Assembly: GCA_030407315.1 (NCBI GenBank)
Contig: JALQPE010000662.1
Coordinates: forward strand, 1-64,000
Direction: 5' to 3'
DNA: 64,000 nt
Origin: Asparagopsis taxiformis
Lineage: Eukaryota > Rhodophyta > Florideophyceae > Bonnemaisoniales > Bonnemaisoniaceae
Shown here: one piece after another, positions 20,107-28,478 of the stretch
How positions within the stretch are numbered: position 1 is the stretch's first letter
Layout of the letters: every line of letters starts with the position of its first letter
Translations under genes and position numbers: made by a program
The notes under the pieces: generated by a model
What the model saw: the letters and a program-made list of their open reading frames with translations, nothing else
Told to the model about the DNA's origin: nothing
The model's database searches: none

Positions 20107-22392
20107 ATGCCGCCGCGTATTGCGAAGAAAGCTCCAAAGCCTCCGGGCCTCCAGAAAACCCGGTCAGCAGCTGCTGTATCGAGTGCCCGACAATCCCGTG
20201 CGAAGAAGCGGTCTGGGCCTACCGGCAGCATTGAACCGCGGTCCGGTAGTCGCAAGACGGACCGGCGCAGATCTGGGGATCCGCAGCGAGAAAGTGAGGA
20301 AGGAGGAACGGCGCGGAGAGAGATGGGGCTTGACCGAGGCAAGCGTGCTCGCAGGGACAGTGAACATCATGATGATGACATGATAGTGGCTCAAAACATG
20401 TTGGAATTGCGGCAGAGTGCTATGGCAAAGGTAGTTCCTCCCGGGTTGGCAGATGCGGAGGTGCTGCAGACGGAGTCCCAGCCGGGGGCTTCCGACACAC
20501 TGGAGGCTGTGACCCCCACTGCGCCAACTATGCCGAGTACATCAGCCCCAGCAGGTAATGCAGTCAGGGACCCGAGGATAGCGGCAAGGGATGTTGTTTC
20601 TGAGCAACGTTCACAGGATGCCAACTATCATCGGCGGTCAGGTGGTACTGAGGGGAGAGAGCAGCCGGAGTGCGGGCCTCGTCACAACAGAGTGTCATTG
20701 GTGCCAAATATGCGCGTAACGCCCCCGCGACGTCAGGCTATTGGCGATGGAGGACATCATATTCCCGATAGCGTGGGAGATGGGGGGACGGTGAGGGCAG
20801 AGAGGTTGCATCCGCCGGAATCCATCGATTTAATGGCGAGTCGCATCAATGCGCAGAAGAAGAAGATCGCGGAGCTGGAAAAAAAAGTGTTTAGCCAGGA
20901 CATAGCAAACAAGGCGCTCACCACGGAGATTGTTGCGTTGGAGGCTAAGGTGAAGACTCTGCAGGCGGAAAATGCCAGCCTTACTGCAATTGCGAGAACA
21001 GGTAGAATCAGTGATCACGGTGGCGGTAAGTCGAAAATACAGAAAGCCATTCCTGTGAAATACCTTGGAGTTCTTAGGGCGGTTGAGGAAAACCTGACAA
21101 AGTGGTGCAAGAACGAGACTATGGAGCTGGACCCTATAGCGGAACAAACGCAGAGACGTTGGACTGGACGTACCATCGAGGTAGAGCCGGTAGAAGGGGC
21201 ACTTTGGAGCGAAAACGGTGTAGGATATATTGCTACCCCTCCGGGCTATATCATCAAGAATCTGCAGTGGTATACACCTTCGTACAGGGACGAGAGTGAT
21301 CTGCTGAATGACTTGGTGCGACACGTACTGCGTCAAAGTCCGTGGTGTGATGTGTTTTCCGATGAGGAGCAGCGTGTGTGCTGTCAAGAGGCTGTGGCGG
21401 GGAGCAAGGAATTGAAAGTGAAGGTGACGCAGAAACTGTCCGACGTGATGAGTGCACGGAAGCGTAATGCGAGGGACAGATTGTTCGGTTCGCTGGGGTA
21501 CACGAAATTAATGTCTAGATGCACGATGCTGACGACGCGAGCTGAGATGGACGAGCGAGAGGAACAAAAGCGCGAAGCGTCTGAGAAGCTTTTGAAACGG
21601 GAAAGTAACGGTGATTTGGATATGGGGAGGTGGCGAACGGCACCGTTCTCAGAGCTGCGATACAGCAAAGGCTTGGTTCCTGACAGCTTCGAAATGGAAG
21701 TGAATGGTGATGCATGGTTTAACAACCGAGTAGCTGTGAATGTGCTGGACATCTTCAGGGGTTATTCGATACGACCAGAACAAGTAATGGACATAGAGAC
21801 GAGCATACTAACGCTGGCGCGCCTGGATGCTTGGCTAGTGACTACTGTGGAGTGTTTGGATGAACCGAAGGGGAAAGGAGGTGCACGGCAGAAGGAGTTT
21901 ACAAGGCGGTACAGTCAATATGTGGGGGTAGCTTTTCAGCAATTAGTTGGTATGGTGGTGTACTGCATGTCTTGTCTCCAAGGCTCGCAAGCAAGGGAAG
22001 AAACGGACGTTGTCGAGAGCGAACAGCGGACTAGTGCACAGTCACGGCATGTGTTTGCAAGCCGTACTGTGACGAGAGAGGCTGTTGAAGTGTGGCAAAG
22101 CGGAGAGGGGTCTGGAATTGTTCATGTCGTTGATGATGTAAACCGCTGCTCATCACTTGTTCTAGTGTCCGAGGATTGGATTCAATCGCATATTACGTCA
22201 AACCTCGGTGCTGTAATGGATTGTGTGATTGCGCAAGGACTAATTGGCGCAGAACTTTTCGTCGTTGACCCATATGCTGGACACCTGACTGCAAACCTGA
22301 ATGTCGAAATCAATGCCCCACAGTATGGGGGCATGGAGCGGCGCCATGCAGCCACTGCTGATAACGGTTTTGGCGTAATGGAGGATGGTTGA
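20107..22392 (+). CDS. Coiled-coil protein of unknown function, neighbour of the transposase
   Basis: A 761-residue frame from the ATG at 20107. The first 50 residues are basic and Pro/Ala/Ser-rich with clustered Lys/Arg, like a nuclear or DNA-binding tail. Residues about 240-297 form a heptad-rich coiled coil (INAQKKKIAELEKKV, then EIVALEAKVKTLQ). The rest (300-760) appears globular, with a Trp/Cys-containing segment near 325-430, and matches no family I recognise. No Cys/His zinc site and no DDE triad could be picked out. The gene is convergent with the transposase at 22470-25508, with 77 bp between stop codons. The pairing resembles large DNA transposons in which a second DNA-binding protein accompanies the transposase; that role is inference. 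Confidence 0.65.
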   Translation: MPPRIAKKAPKPPGLQKTRSAAAVSSARQSRAKKRSGPTGSIEPRSGSRKTDRRRSGDPQRESEEGGTARREMGLDRGKRARRDSEHHDDDMIVAQNMLELRQSAMAKVVPPGLADAEVLQTESQPGASDTLEAVTPTAPTMPSTSAPAGNAVRDPRIAARDVVSEQRSQDANYHRRSGGTEGREQPECGPRHNRVSLVPNMRVTPPRRQAIGDGGHHIPDSVGDGGTVRAERLHPPESIDLMASRINAQKKKIAELEKKVFSQDIANKALTTEIVALEAKVKTLQAENASLTAIARTGRISDHGGGKSKIQKAIPVKYLGVLRAVEENLTKWCKNETMELDPIAEQTQRRWTGRTIEVEPVEGALWSENGVGYIATPPGYIIKNLQWYTPSYRDESDLLNDLVRHVLRQSPWCDVFSDEEQRVCCQEAVAGSKELKVKVTQKLSDVMSARKRNARDRLFGSLGYTKLMSRCTMLTTRAEMDEREEQKREASEKLLKRESNGDLDMGRWRTAPFSELRYSKGLVPDSFEMEVNGDAWFNNRVAVNVLDIFRGYSIRPEQVMDIETSILTLARLDAWLVTTVECLDEPKGKGGARQKEFTRRYSQYVGVAFQQLVGMVVYCMSCLQGSQAREETDVVESEQRTSAQSRHVFASRTVTREAVEVWQSGEGSGIVHVVDDVNRCSSLVLVSEDWIQSHITSNLGAVMDCVIAQGLIGAELFVVDPYAGHLTANLNVEINAPQYGGMERRHAATADNGFGVMEDG

Positions 22393-22469
22393 AATTAGTG
22401 CAGTAAATGTGACGTTGACTAGAAGGTTTATCATGTAGTACATTATCAATAGAGTGCTGCGATTTAGAT

Positions 22470-25400
22470 TTATTCTTCTTCATTATCATCTGTGAATTGG
22501 TAATCAGTGTTGGTGTAGAAGCGGTTGAGATAGAAACGGTGGTCCGACCAGTGCATTTGTTTCGTAAATGGCTTGACTGGAAAGTTACTTCGTACGATGT
22601 GCACGGTGCCAGATATAGTAGATGCAGGAATGAGGTCAAACCAAGGACCACCTGCACTGTGGGATGCAGTGTCATTGCTGTCAACGGATCCGTTGTCCGG
22701 GTCCCATGTGGACCACTTTAAACAAATGCACCCAAGTGATTTTTCCACAGCGGTTTTTGGGGCAAAGCAGGTCATATACTGAACGAAAGCGAGTTCTACA
22801 GGTTGAAACAGGTTTGGAGACTGCAGGCGTACCAGTGCCAGGACGCGCCCTACCCATATGGTTCTGTAGTCATCGGCAGTTCCGGAGATGACGACAAAGG
22901 AGTACTGCGATCTCTTTGCGGGGCCGAACGATGAAGTTGCAAAGACGCGCTGCTGCTTGTGCCTCGACACGTTTGTGGGGCGAAGCATGCCACTGTGCGG
23001 GTCAAAGTCGTCGGCATCTGGGACGTACCCTCCCATGACGTAGGCGGACTTTACCACGGTGACGGAAATGTCCATGTCATGTATTGGAGGGCCTTCTGCC
23101 GTGGCGCGCAGTCTAGCGAGGGTGAGGAACGCTTGTGCAGCTGTGTCACCGAGTTGCTGGAATAGCGTTATGGTGCCAGACGGGAACGAGGAGTTGTGCA
23201 GCGGCAAAAGAGTGGCAGGATCGGGCTGTCCGTCGATATCTGCAACGAGGAGGGTTGCATCGGGCAGCAGGGAGGCAAAGTCGTGCAGTGCAACGGTGAA
23301 TCCGTCGCGAACGAGTACTGCACCGTCTGTGGGCGATATCATGCGTGCGTTTCCCAATGTGTTCGATGGGGTATGACCAGTTGGAGTGGCCAAGGAGAAT
23401 TCCATGTGGCGAATAGTCTCTTCCATGGCTGTGGAGCGCCTTCGAGAGGTTTTCCTATAACTCTGTTTGAACAGAAGATGCGAGTGTTCGTAGGGGCCTG
23501 CATCAATGTGTTCCAGGGCGCCATATCTCTGCAAGTCACCGGGAAGATGGTCTAGAAGATGGAACTTGAAAGTTTTGAGACCTGTGGTGTGGAATGGGCC
23601 GAGGGTGGAGAGCATTGATTGTTTGAAATAGGAAATGGAGTTCTGGAGGCTTTCTAGTTCGGCGGCAGTCCAGTGCTTGATGCGACCGCGTTTCATGACC
23701 CATGCGACGAGGTCAGAGTATTGCGTGCAGATGGAAGTGAGGGGGGCTGTATCTACTTCGTCACAGCATGTGTCAATGAATGCTGCGATGAAAGGGAACA
23801 CCATGTCGACATGGTGATAGTCTTTGGCTGCGAGCATGCCGCGTATGCCGTCCTCCGTGAAGAGGCCGTTCAAATTGGTGCCCTTCTCACCCTTGGAGAA
23901 GTCGACATGAAGACCGGTGATGTAGTAGTCGCGTTCGATAGCGGACAGAATGCTGTTTGAGCCGGCGAGGATGGATTTTTTCACCTTCTTGAAGGTGCGA
24001 GGTGTCCCGGAATGGGAGGCAGTGGTGGTGAGGTCTGGGGAGCTGAGGCGGTGGACAATGCACTGTTTGATGAGCTTTGAGATGCCGAGGTGGAGATTGT
24101 GCAGAGGCTCGAAGGAGAAAATGTTGTAGGGGTCTAGGGGACTGTTGGTGGGTAAAAGAGCGGTCGATTCGAGGACAGAGTGTTGTTCGAGGAGGGAGAG
24201 AGCTTCGAGCGGAGCAGTTGTATGCTCCTGAGCGCTCTCTTGGCGTGCAGAGCGTGTATCATCGAGGGAGCGGGGCTGGTGTGGCGCGCTGGATTCAAGT
24301 TGAGTGGCGGGGATGTAGCAGCGGTGGCAGGGATGTGTGGTGGTAGTGCTGTTGCGAGTGCATGAGAGCTCTTTGGCCTCTGGAAAGTCGCAGCAATAAT
24401 TGGCTAGGATGGGAAAGCATTGGCGGGCAGTTGCAGTGGAGTCTGTGCAGGGGAACCCGGAAGAGAACGCGGTGGATAGGGACGAAAACACTTTTTCGAG
24501 TGCTTTATGAAGAATATCAATTTTGCGAGCGCGACTAGCAGAACTAGAGGTTGTCGGCATTTCATCACCGAACAAGGCGTTGGACGAAGGGTTAACAATG
24601 TACGGAAGATACCCGACGATGGTGAGGCCGGTACGGATGCAGTGGCGACGGAGGGGGGCGGAGAAGTTGAGCAGTGTGACGTGTATGGGGTATGCGACGA
24701 TTGCGGAGCTCTTGAGGCTTGTGCTGCTCTTGTCGGAGTACACTTGGAGGAGGCCGGCAAAGGAGGAAGCGGTGGGATCATTTTCCTCTGCCCATACGAC
24801 CTGTGGATCTTCCGAGAGCTGCACGCGCTGTCTAGTAACCTGGTGCAGCGTTTTCGCGAATTCTGTGTGTAGGGGATGAGAAAATATTGCGGTGCCGTCT
24901 GGGGCGGTCTGTGGGGAGGGGTGGAAGAGAGTATTTTGGTCGTTAGCCAGTGCTAACTGCCTGCGGAGCATGTCGACTGGGTCGCGGAGGTACAGCTGTG
25001 CCGAGTACTTACCAGTTTTGTCTGGAATGATGTGGCTCTTGTAACCTTCGGTGCGGAAATGTGTTTCGACCATGGAAGCGGTAACGTGGCGACATTCTTC
25101 TACGGTGCGAACGGCGCTGTTGAACTTTTCTAGGGAGAATGCGGGGTCTTGTAGGATGGTGATGACTTCGCTCACGCGGCCAGCGCCGGCCTTGTACTCG
25201 AGGGTTGTGAGACTGGCGGCGAGGGATTGCACGAGGAGGTCTGCGCGGGAGGGGGTTGAGGTTGGTGGCAGTGAAGCGTCACAGGGTGAGTCGCTGGAGG
25301 AAGCACGACCAGATTCTGGGTCTGGGGAGCTGGGTTGCGGGGAATCATGGTCGCCGTTTCGAGCAGGCTCATGGGTGACGGCAGGGACACGAGCGTTGTT

Positions 25401-25508
25401 GAAATGTTGGGGAGAGGGGTTGAAACGGTAGCGACACGTTCGCTCATGCAGCGCGAGCGCATAAGCATCTACGCAGTAGTAGAAGCACCCTTCATACTTG
25501 CATTCCAT
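22470..25508 (-). CDS. CACTA/Plavaka-like DNA transposase with N-terminal C2HC finger
   Basis: A 1012-residue frame from the ATG at 25508. The N-terminus holds a C-x4-C-x12-H-x3-C finger (C3, C8, H21, C25). A Ser/Pro/Thr-rich linker follows. The middle carries features known from Tnp2/Plavaka-type transposases: PIHVTLLNFS with LRRHC and VGYLPY, DFPEAKELSCT with HPCHRC (a CxxC pair), and EPLHNLHLGISKLIKQ. A later block has KFHLLDHLPGDLQRYG, then GPYEHSHLLFKQSYRKTSRR, resembling the KxHxLxH...E..H...K..YR.T segment of that family, with a catalytic-type Glu. A DDE/RNase H-fold nuclease is expected. No stops interrupt it, so it may be active. CACTA-type termini were not found, so the ends of its element are unknown. 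Confidence 0.65.
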   Translation of the reverse strand: MECKYEGCFYYCVDAYALALHERTCRYRFNPSPQHFNNARVPAVTHEPARNGDHDSPQPSSPDPESGRASSSDSPCDASLPPTSTPSRADLLVQSLAASLTTLEYKAGAGRVSEVITILQDPAFSLEKFNSAVRTVEECRHVTASMVETHFRTEGYKSHIIPDKTGKYSAQLYLRDPVDMLRRQLALANDQNTLFHPSPQTAPDGTAIFSHPLHTEFAKTLHQVTRQRVQLSEDPQVVWAEENDPTASSFAGLLQVYSDKSSTSLKSSAIVAYPIHVTLLNFSAPLRRHCIRTGLTIVGYLPYIVNPSSNALFGDEMPTTSSSASRARKIDILHKALEKVFSSLSTAFSSGFPCTDSTATARQCFPILANYCCDFPEAKELSCTRNSTTTTHPCHRCYIPATQLESSAPHQPRSLDDTRSARQESAQEHTTAPLEALSLLEQHSVLESTALLPTNSPLDPYNIFSFEPLHNLHLGISKLIKQCIVHRLSSPDLTTTASHSGTPRTFKKVKKSILAGSNSILSAIERDYYITGLHVDFSKGEKGTNLNGLFTEDGIRGMLAAKDYHHVDMVFPFIAAFIDTCCDEVDTAPLTSICTQYSDLVAWVMKRGRIKHWTAAELESLQNSISYFKQSMLSTLGPFHTTGLKTFKFHLLDHLPGDLQRYGALEHIDAGPYEHSHLLFKQSYRKTSRRRSTAMEETIRHMEFSLATPTGHTPSNTLGNARMISPTDGAVLVRDGFTVALHDFASLLPDATLLVADIDGQPDPATLLPLHNSSFPSGTITLFQQLGDTAAQAFLTLARLRATAEGPPIHDMDISVTVVKSAYVMGGYVPDADDFDPHSGMLRPTNVSRHKQQRVFATSSFGPAKRSQYSFVVISGTADDYRTIWVGRVLALVRLQSPNLFQPVELAFVQYMTCFAPKTAVEKSLGCICLKWSTWDPDNGSVDSNDTASHSAGGPWFDLIPASTISGTVHIVRSNFPVKPFTKQMHWSDHRFYLNRFYTNTDYQFTDDNEEE

Positions 25509-25956
25509 GTCGAGTTTTGACGCAAAAGGGAGGATTGCGAGCTGAACAGGGGAGACTGTGCCGTCCAGATGCGACCAATTTTATTTTTGTGGTGCTTTCG
25601 AGACTTGGAATGTAACGTGTTCGTAGTTTTTTGGGTAGTAGTTTTGTGCTCACTCCAGCTGACATCCCAACGGTGGAATTTAACCGAGAGTTCAATCATT
25701 TCCAACTGTTACATCACATTGCGTGCTGGCAACGTGTGCATGGAAGGACGAACGACTGCCCTGGGAGATGAATTTTCAATTAATTCATTTGTAATAATAA
25801 ACTTTTTTATTTCCAAACTTCGTGGAATCTGAATGTGCTTTACAGCGGATATGCCACAGATCATGTAAGGAAAGCAAATGGATTCTCATATATATGATTA
25901 TATGTTTATATTCGTTGTTCTCGATCCGGATCTCTTTGTTCGGGGAATCAGAGACC

Positions 25957-26082
25957 ATGGCTTGGGCCATACTCAATCTCACTGCCGGCGATGATTTCGA
26001 GTATGCACAGCAAGACTTAAGCGGACGCAGAAAGCTGTCCGGTCGACGCCGCAGGCTCCACTCCGCCCTCATCACCGACTGA
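25957..26082 (+). CDS. Small ORF, 41 residues, doubtful
   Basis: ATG in a good context (ACCATGG) at 25957, encoding a short acidic then Arg-rich peptide (SGRRKLSGRRRRLH near the end). The frame is open upstream to about 25822. It lies just before the 38-bp palindrome and the microexon-like repeats, so it could be a first exon of that transcript. No family recognised, and chance cannot be excluded. Confidence 0.15.
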   Translation: MAWAILNLTAGDDFEYAQQDLSGRRKLSGRRRRLHSALITD

Positions 26083-26105
26083 TCTTCTTTGACCGACTTT
26101 GCTTT

Positions 26106-26143
26106 GTACGTGCGCGAATCTTGATCAAGATTCGCGCACGTAC
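26106..26143. repeat. Perfect 38-bp palindrome
   Basis: Two 19-bp arms meet at the centre TGATCA. The left arm begins GTACGTGCGCGAATC. The palindrome is uninterrupted and could extrude a cruciform or form an RNA hairpin. It sits immediately upstream of the 26.2-27.2 kb tandem repeats. Confidence 0.95.
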
Positions 26144-26159
26144 CTTCGTTCCATCCTCT

Positions 26160-27210
26160 ACCCTCGAGGGTATGCGTTGAGGGAAGCGTGGGTTTTGAGT
26201 CTGACTATTTCCGTTGATGCGATATTTTTCATGGGAAGCCTGTTGACTGATGGTGTGTATTGAGCGGAGGATGGAAGAGAGGTACGTGAAGTTTTGAAAG
26301 TATGCTGTGAGGGAAGGTTGATTTTGAGTCTGACTGTTGTGGTTGATTCCGATGTTGTGTAGATGATGCAGGAATGTTGATGACGGAAGGTAAGTTTCAT
26401 TGAGTGCCAAGATGTGCTTTGCGAAGATATGGACTGCTGACTATGATTATTGTTAATTGCAAGGTTTTTGGATCATGGTTTGTATTGTGTGTAGGATGGA
26501 TGAGAGGTACATTTGCGAGTTCTCAGGGTATGTAGCGAGGGAAACGTTGGTTTTCAATCTGACTGTTGCGATTGAATCCGATGTTGCGTAGGTGATGGAG
26601 GAATAGTGATGACGGAAGGTAAGTCACATTGGGCGCCCAGACCGGTTGTGCGAAGATGCGGAATGCTGACTACTTTTCTTGGCTACACGATTACGTGATT
26701 TATGGTTTTTATTGTGTGCAGGATGGAACAGGTAAAGTAAGTGTGCGAGTTTTGAAAGTAAGCAGCGAGGGAAGGTTGGTTTTGAGTCTGACTATTTCCG
26801 TTGATGCGATATTTTTCATTGGAAGCCTATTGAGTCATGGTGTGTATTGTGTGGAGCGAAGGTAAGTGTGCGAGTTTTGAAAGTATGCTGTGATGGAAGG
26901 TTGGTTTTGAGTCTGACTGTTGTGGTTGATTCCGATGTTGTGTAGATGATGCAGGAATGTTGATGACAGAAGGTAAGTTTTACTGAGCACCAAGACTTGT
27001 TTTGCGAAGATATGGACTGCTGACTTTGATTATTCATTGCAAGGTTTTTGGATCATGGTTTGTATTTTGTGTAGGATGGATGATTCAGTCATCCTCTCGG
27101 AGAGGTAAGTAAGGGAGTTTCTAGGATATCTGTCGTGGTAAGCGTTGCTTTTGAGTCTGACTGTTGTGGTTGATTCTGATGTTGTGTATGTGATGCAGGA
27201 GTGGTGAAGC
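26160..27210 (+). repeat. Tandem repeat with alternating microexon-like segments and splice-site-like borders
   Basis: Two kinds of short segment alternate, each preceded by a TGTAG or TGCAG-like acceptor and followed by a GTAAGT or GTACGT-like donor: 26270-26281 (12 nt), 26372-26389 (18 nt), 26495-26506 (12), 26601-26618 (18), 26722-26731 (10), a degenerate copy near 26850, 26955-26972 (18) and 27075-27104 (30). The intervals are 90-105 nt in the first four. Shared interval text includes TTTTGAGTCTGACTGTTG and TTCCGATGTTGTGTAG. The first four segments join into an open frame encoding MEERNVDDGR and then MDERNSDDGR. The unit is duplicated, so only two segment types are independent evidence. 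Confidence 0.55.
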
Positions 27211-27554
27211 AGGAACGGCAGGACTGAAGGAGAGTGAAGAAGGGATGTAGGAAGATGGGGAATGAAGCTGTGAGGTGTTTCTGGTATGTGTATATTTTGG
27301 GGCATACGATAGAAGTGAGAGTGCGTTTCAAGTGGTGTAAGATTTTGCTGACCATGTTCGTGTTTGATGTCTTGATGATTTAATGGGCTGGGGTGGTGTC
27401 GAGGAAAGCGGGGATGGTATTGGGAAGGAGCGTATTTTTTGTAATCTAGGTCGTGAGGGTTCTTGCAGTATGTGCGGATGGTGGTGCATGGCGTTCGGAT
27501 GGTAGGGAGAACGCGATAGTGAGGGAGATGGGTGATCGACGATATGCTGACAGG

Positions 27555-28478
27555 TATTTTGTATTCTGGCTGGATACGTATTTCCTATTCTAACCGGGTA
27601 TTTATTTCCTATTCTAACCGGGTATTTATTTCCTATTCTGACCAGATATGTATTCCCTATTCTAGAGAGACGTATTGTATACGAGCAGTTTCCTAAATGA
27701 GAGAATAAAATACGGTCCGATATGGGCCCTGAATTTACCATCCGCTGTAATTTCTTCCCTCCCGGTTTTCGCTGATATATTGTATACTGGATGTCGGGTC
27801 CTAGTATTCCGCCATATGTACTAGAGAAAGTGGATGTCGGGTCCTAGTATTCCGCCATATGTACTAGAGAAAGTGGATGTCGGGTCCTAGTATTCCGCCA
27901 TATGTACTAGAGAAAGTGGATGTCGGGTCCTAGTATTCCGCCATATGTACTAGAGAAAGTGGATGTCGGGTCCTAGTATTCCGCCATATGTACTAGAGAA
28001 AGTGGATGTCGGGTCCTAGTATTCCGCCAAACGTACTAGAGAAAGTGGATGTCGGGTCCTAGTATTCCGCCATATGTACTAGAGAAAGTGGATGTCGGGT
28101 CCTAGTATTCCGCCATATGTACTAGAGAAAGTGGATGTCGGGTCCTAGTATTCCGCCAAACGTACTAGAGAAAGTGGATGTCGGGTCCTAGTATTCCGCC
28201 ATATGTACTAGAGAAAGTGGATGTCGGGTCCTAGTATTCCGCCATATGTACTAGAGAAAGTGGATGTCGGGTCCTAGTATTCCGCCATATGTACTAGAGA
28301 AAGTGGATGTCGGGCCCTAGTATTCCGCCATATGTACTAGAGAAAGTGGACGTCCGCATCCAAAAAATTTTTATTTTTTTTTGGACGCGGACGTTCATTT
28401 GTTCTAGTAAATCTCGGGGCCGACTAGGACCCGTACTAGAGAGACTGGACGTCCGCGTCCACTTCCGAAAACACAGAC
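27555..28478 (+). repeat. R-block copy 2: well-preserved 43-bp tandem array
   Basis: The same order as copy 1: short TATTTCCTATTCT repeats (27555-27660), a unique spacer, then about 13 nearly identical 43-bp units (about 27788-28350), then the GGACGTCC-containing tail ending in CACAGACG. Two units (the sixth and ninth) carry CCAAACG. The stop codon of the minus-strand gag-like gene lies inside the tail. Unlike copy 1, almost no indels are present. Confidence 0.92.

Noticed and set aside
6720..25508. Integrated giant virus
   Set aside because: SET, methyltransferase and dioxygenase genes occur in such viruses, but no capsid, packaging ATPase, polymerase or other viral core gene is visible, while a transposase and inverted repeats are. 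Kept only as a remote alternative.
27555..28478. R-blocks as the two LTRs of one 28-kb retrotransposon
   Set aside because: Both copies have the same orientation, but the adjoining pol (plus) and gag (minus) face opposite ways and the gag stop lies inside the block, which does not fit an LTR layout.
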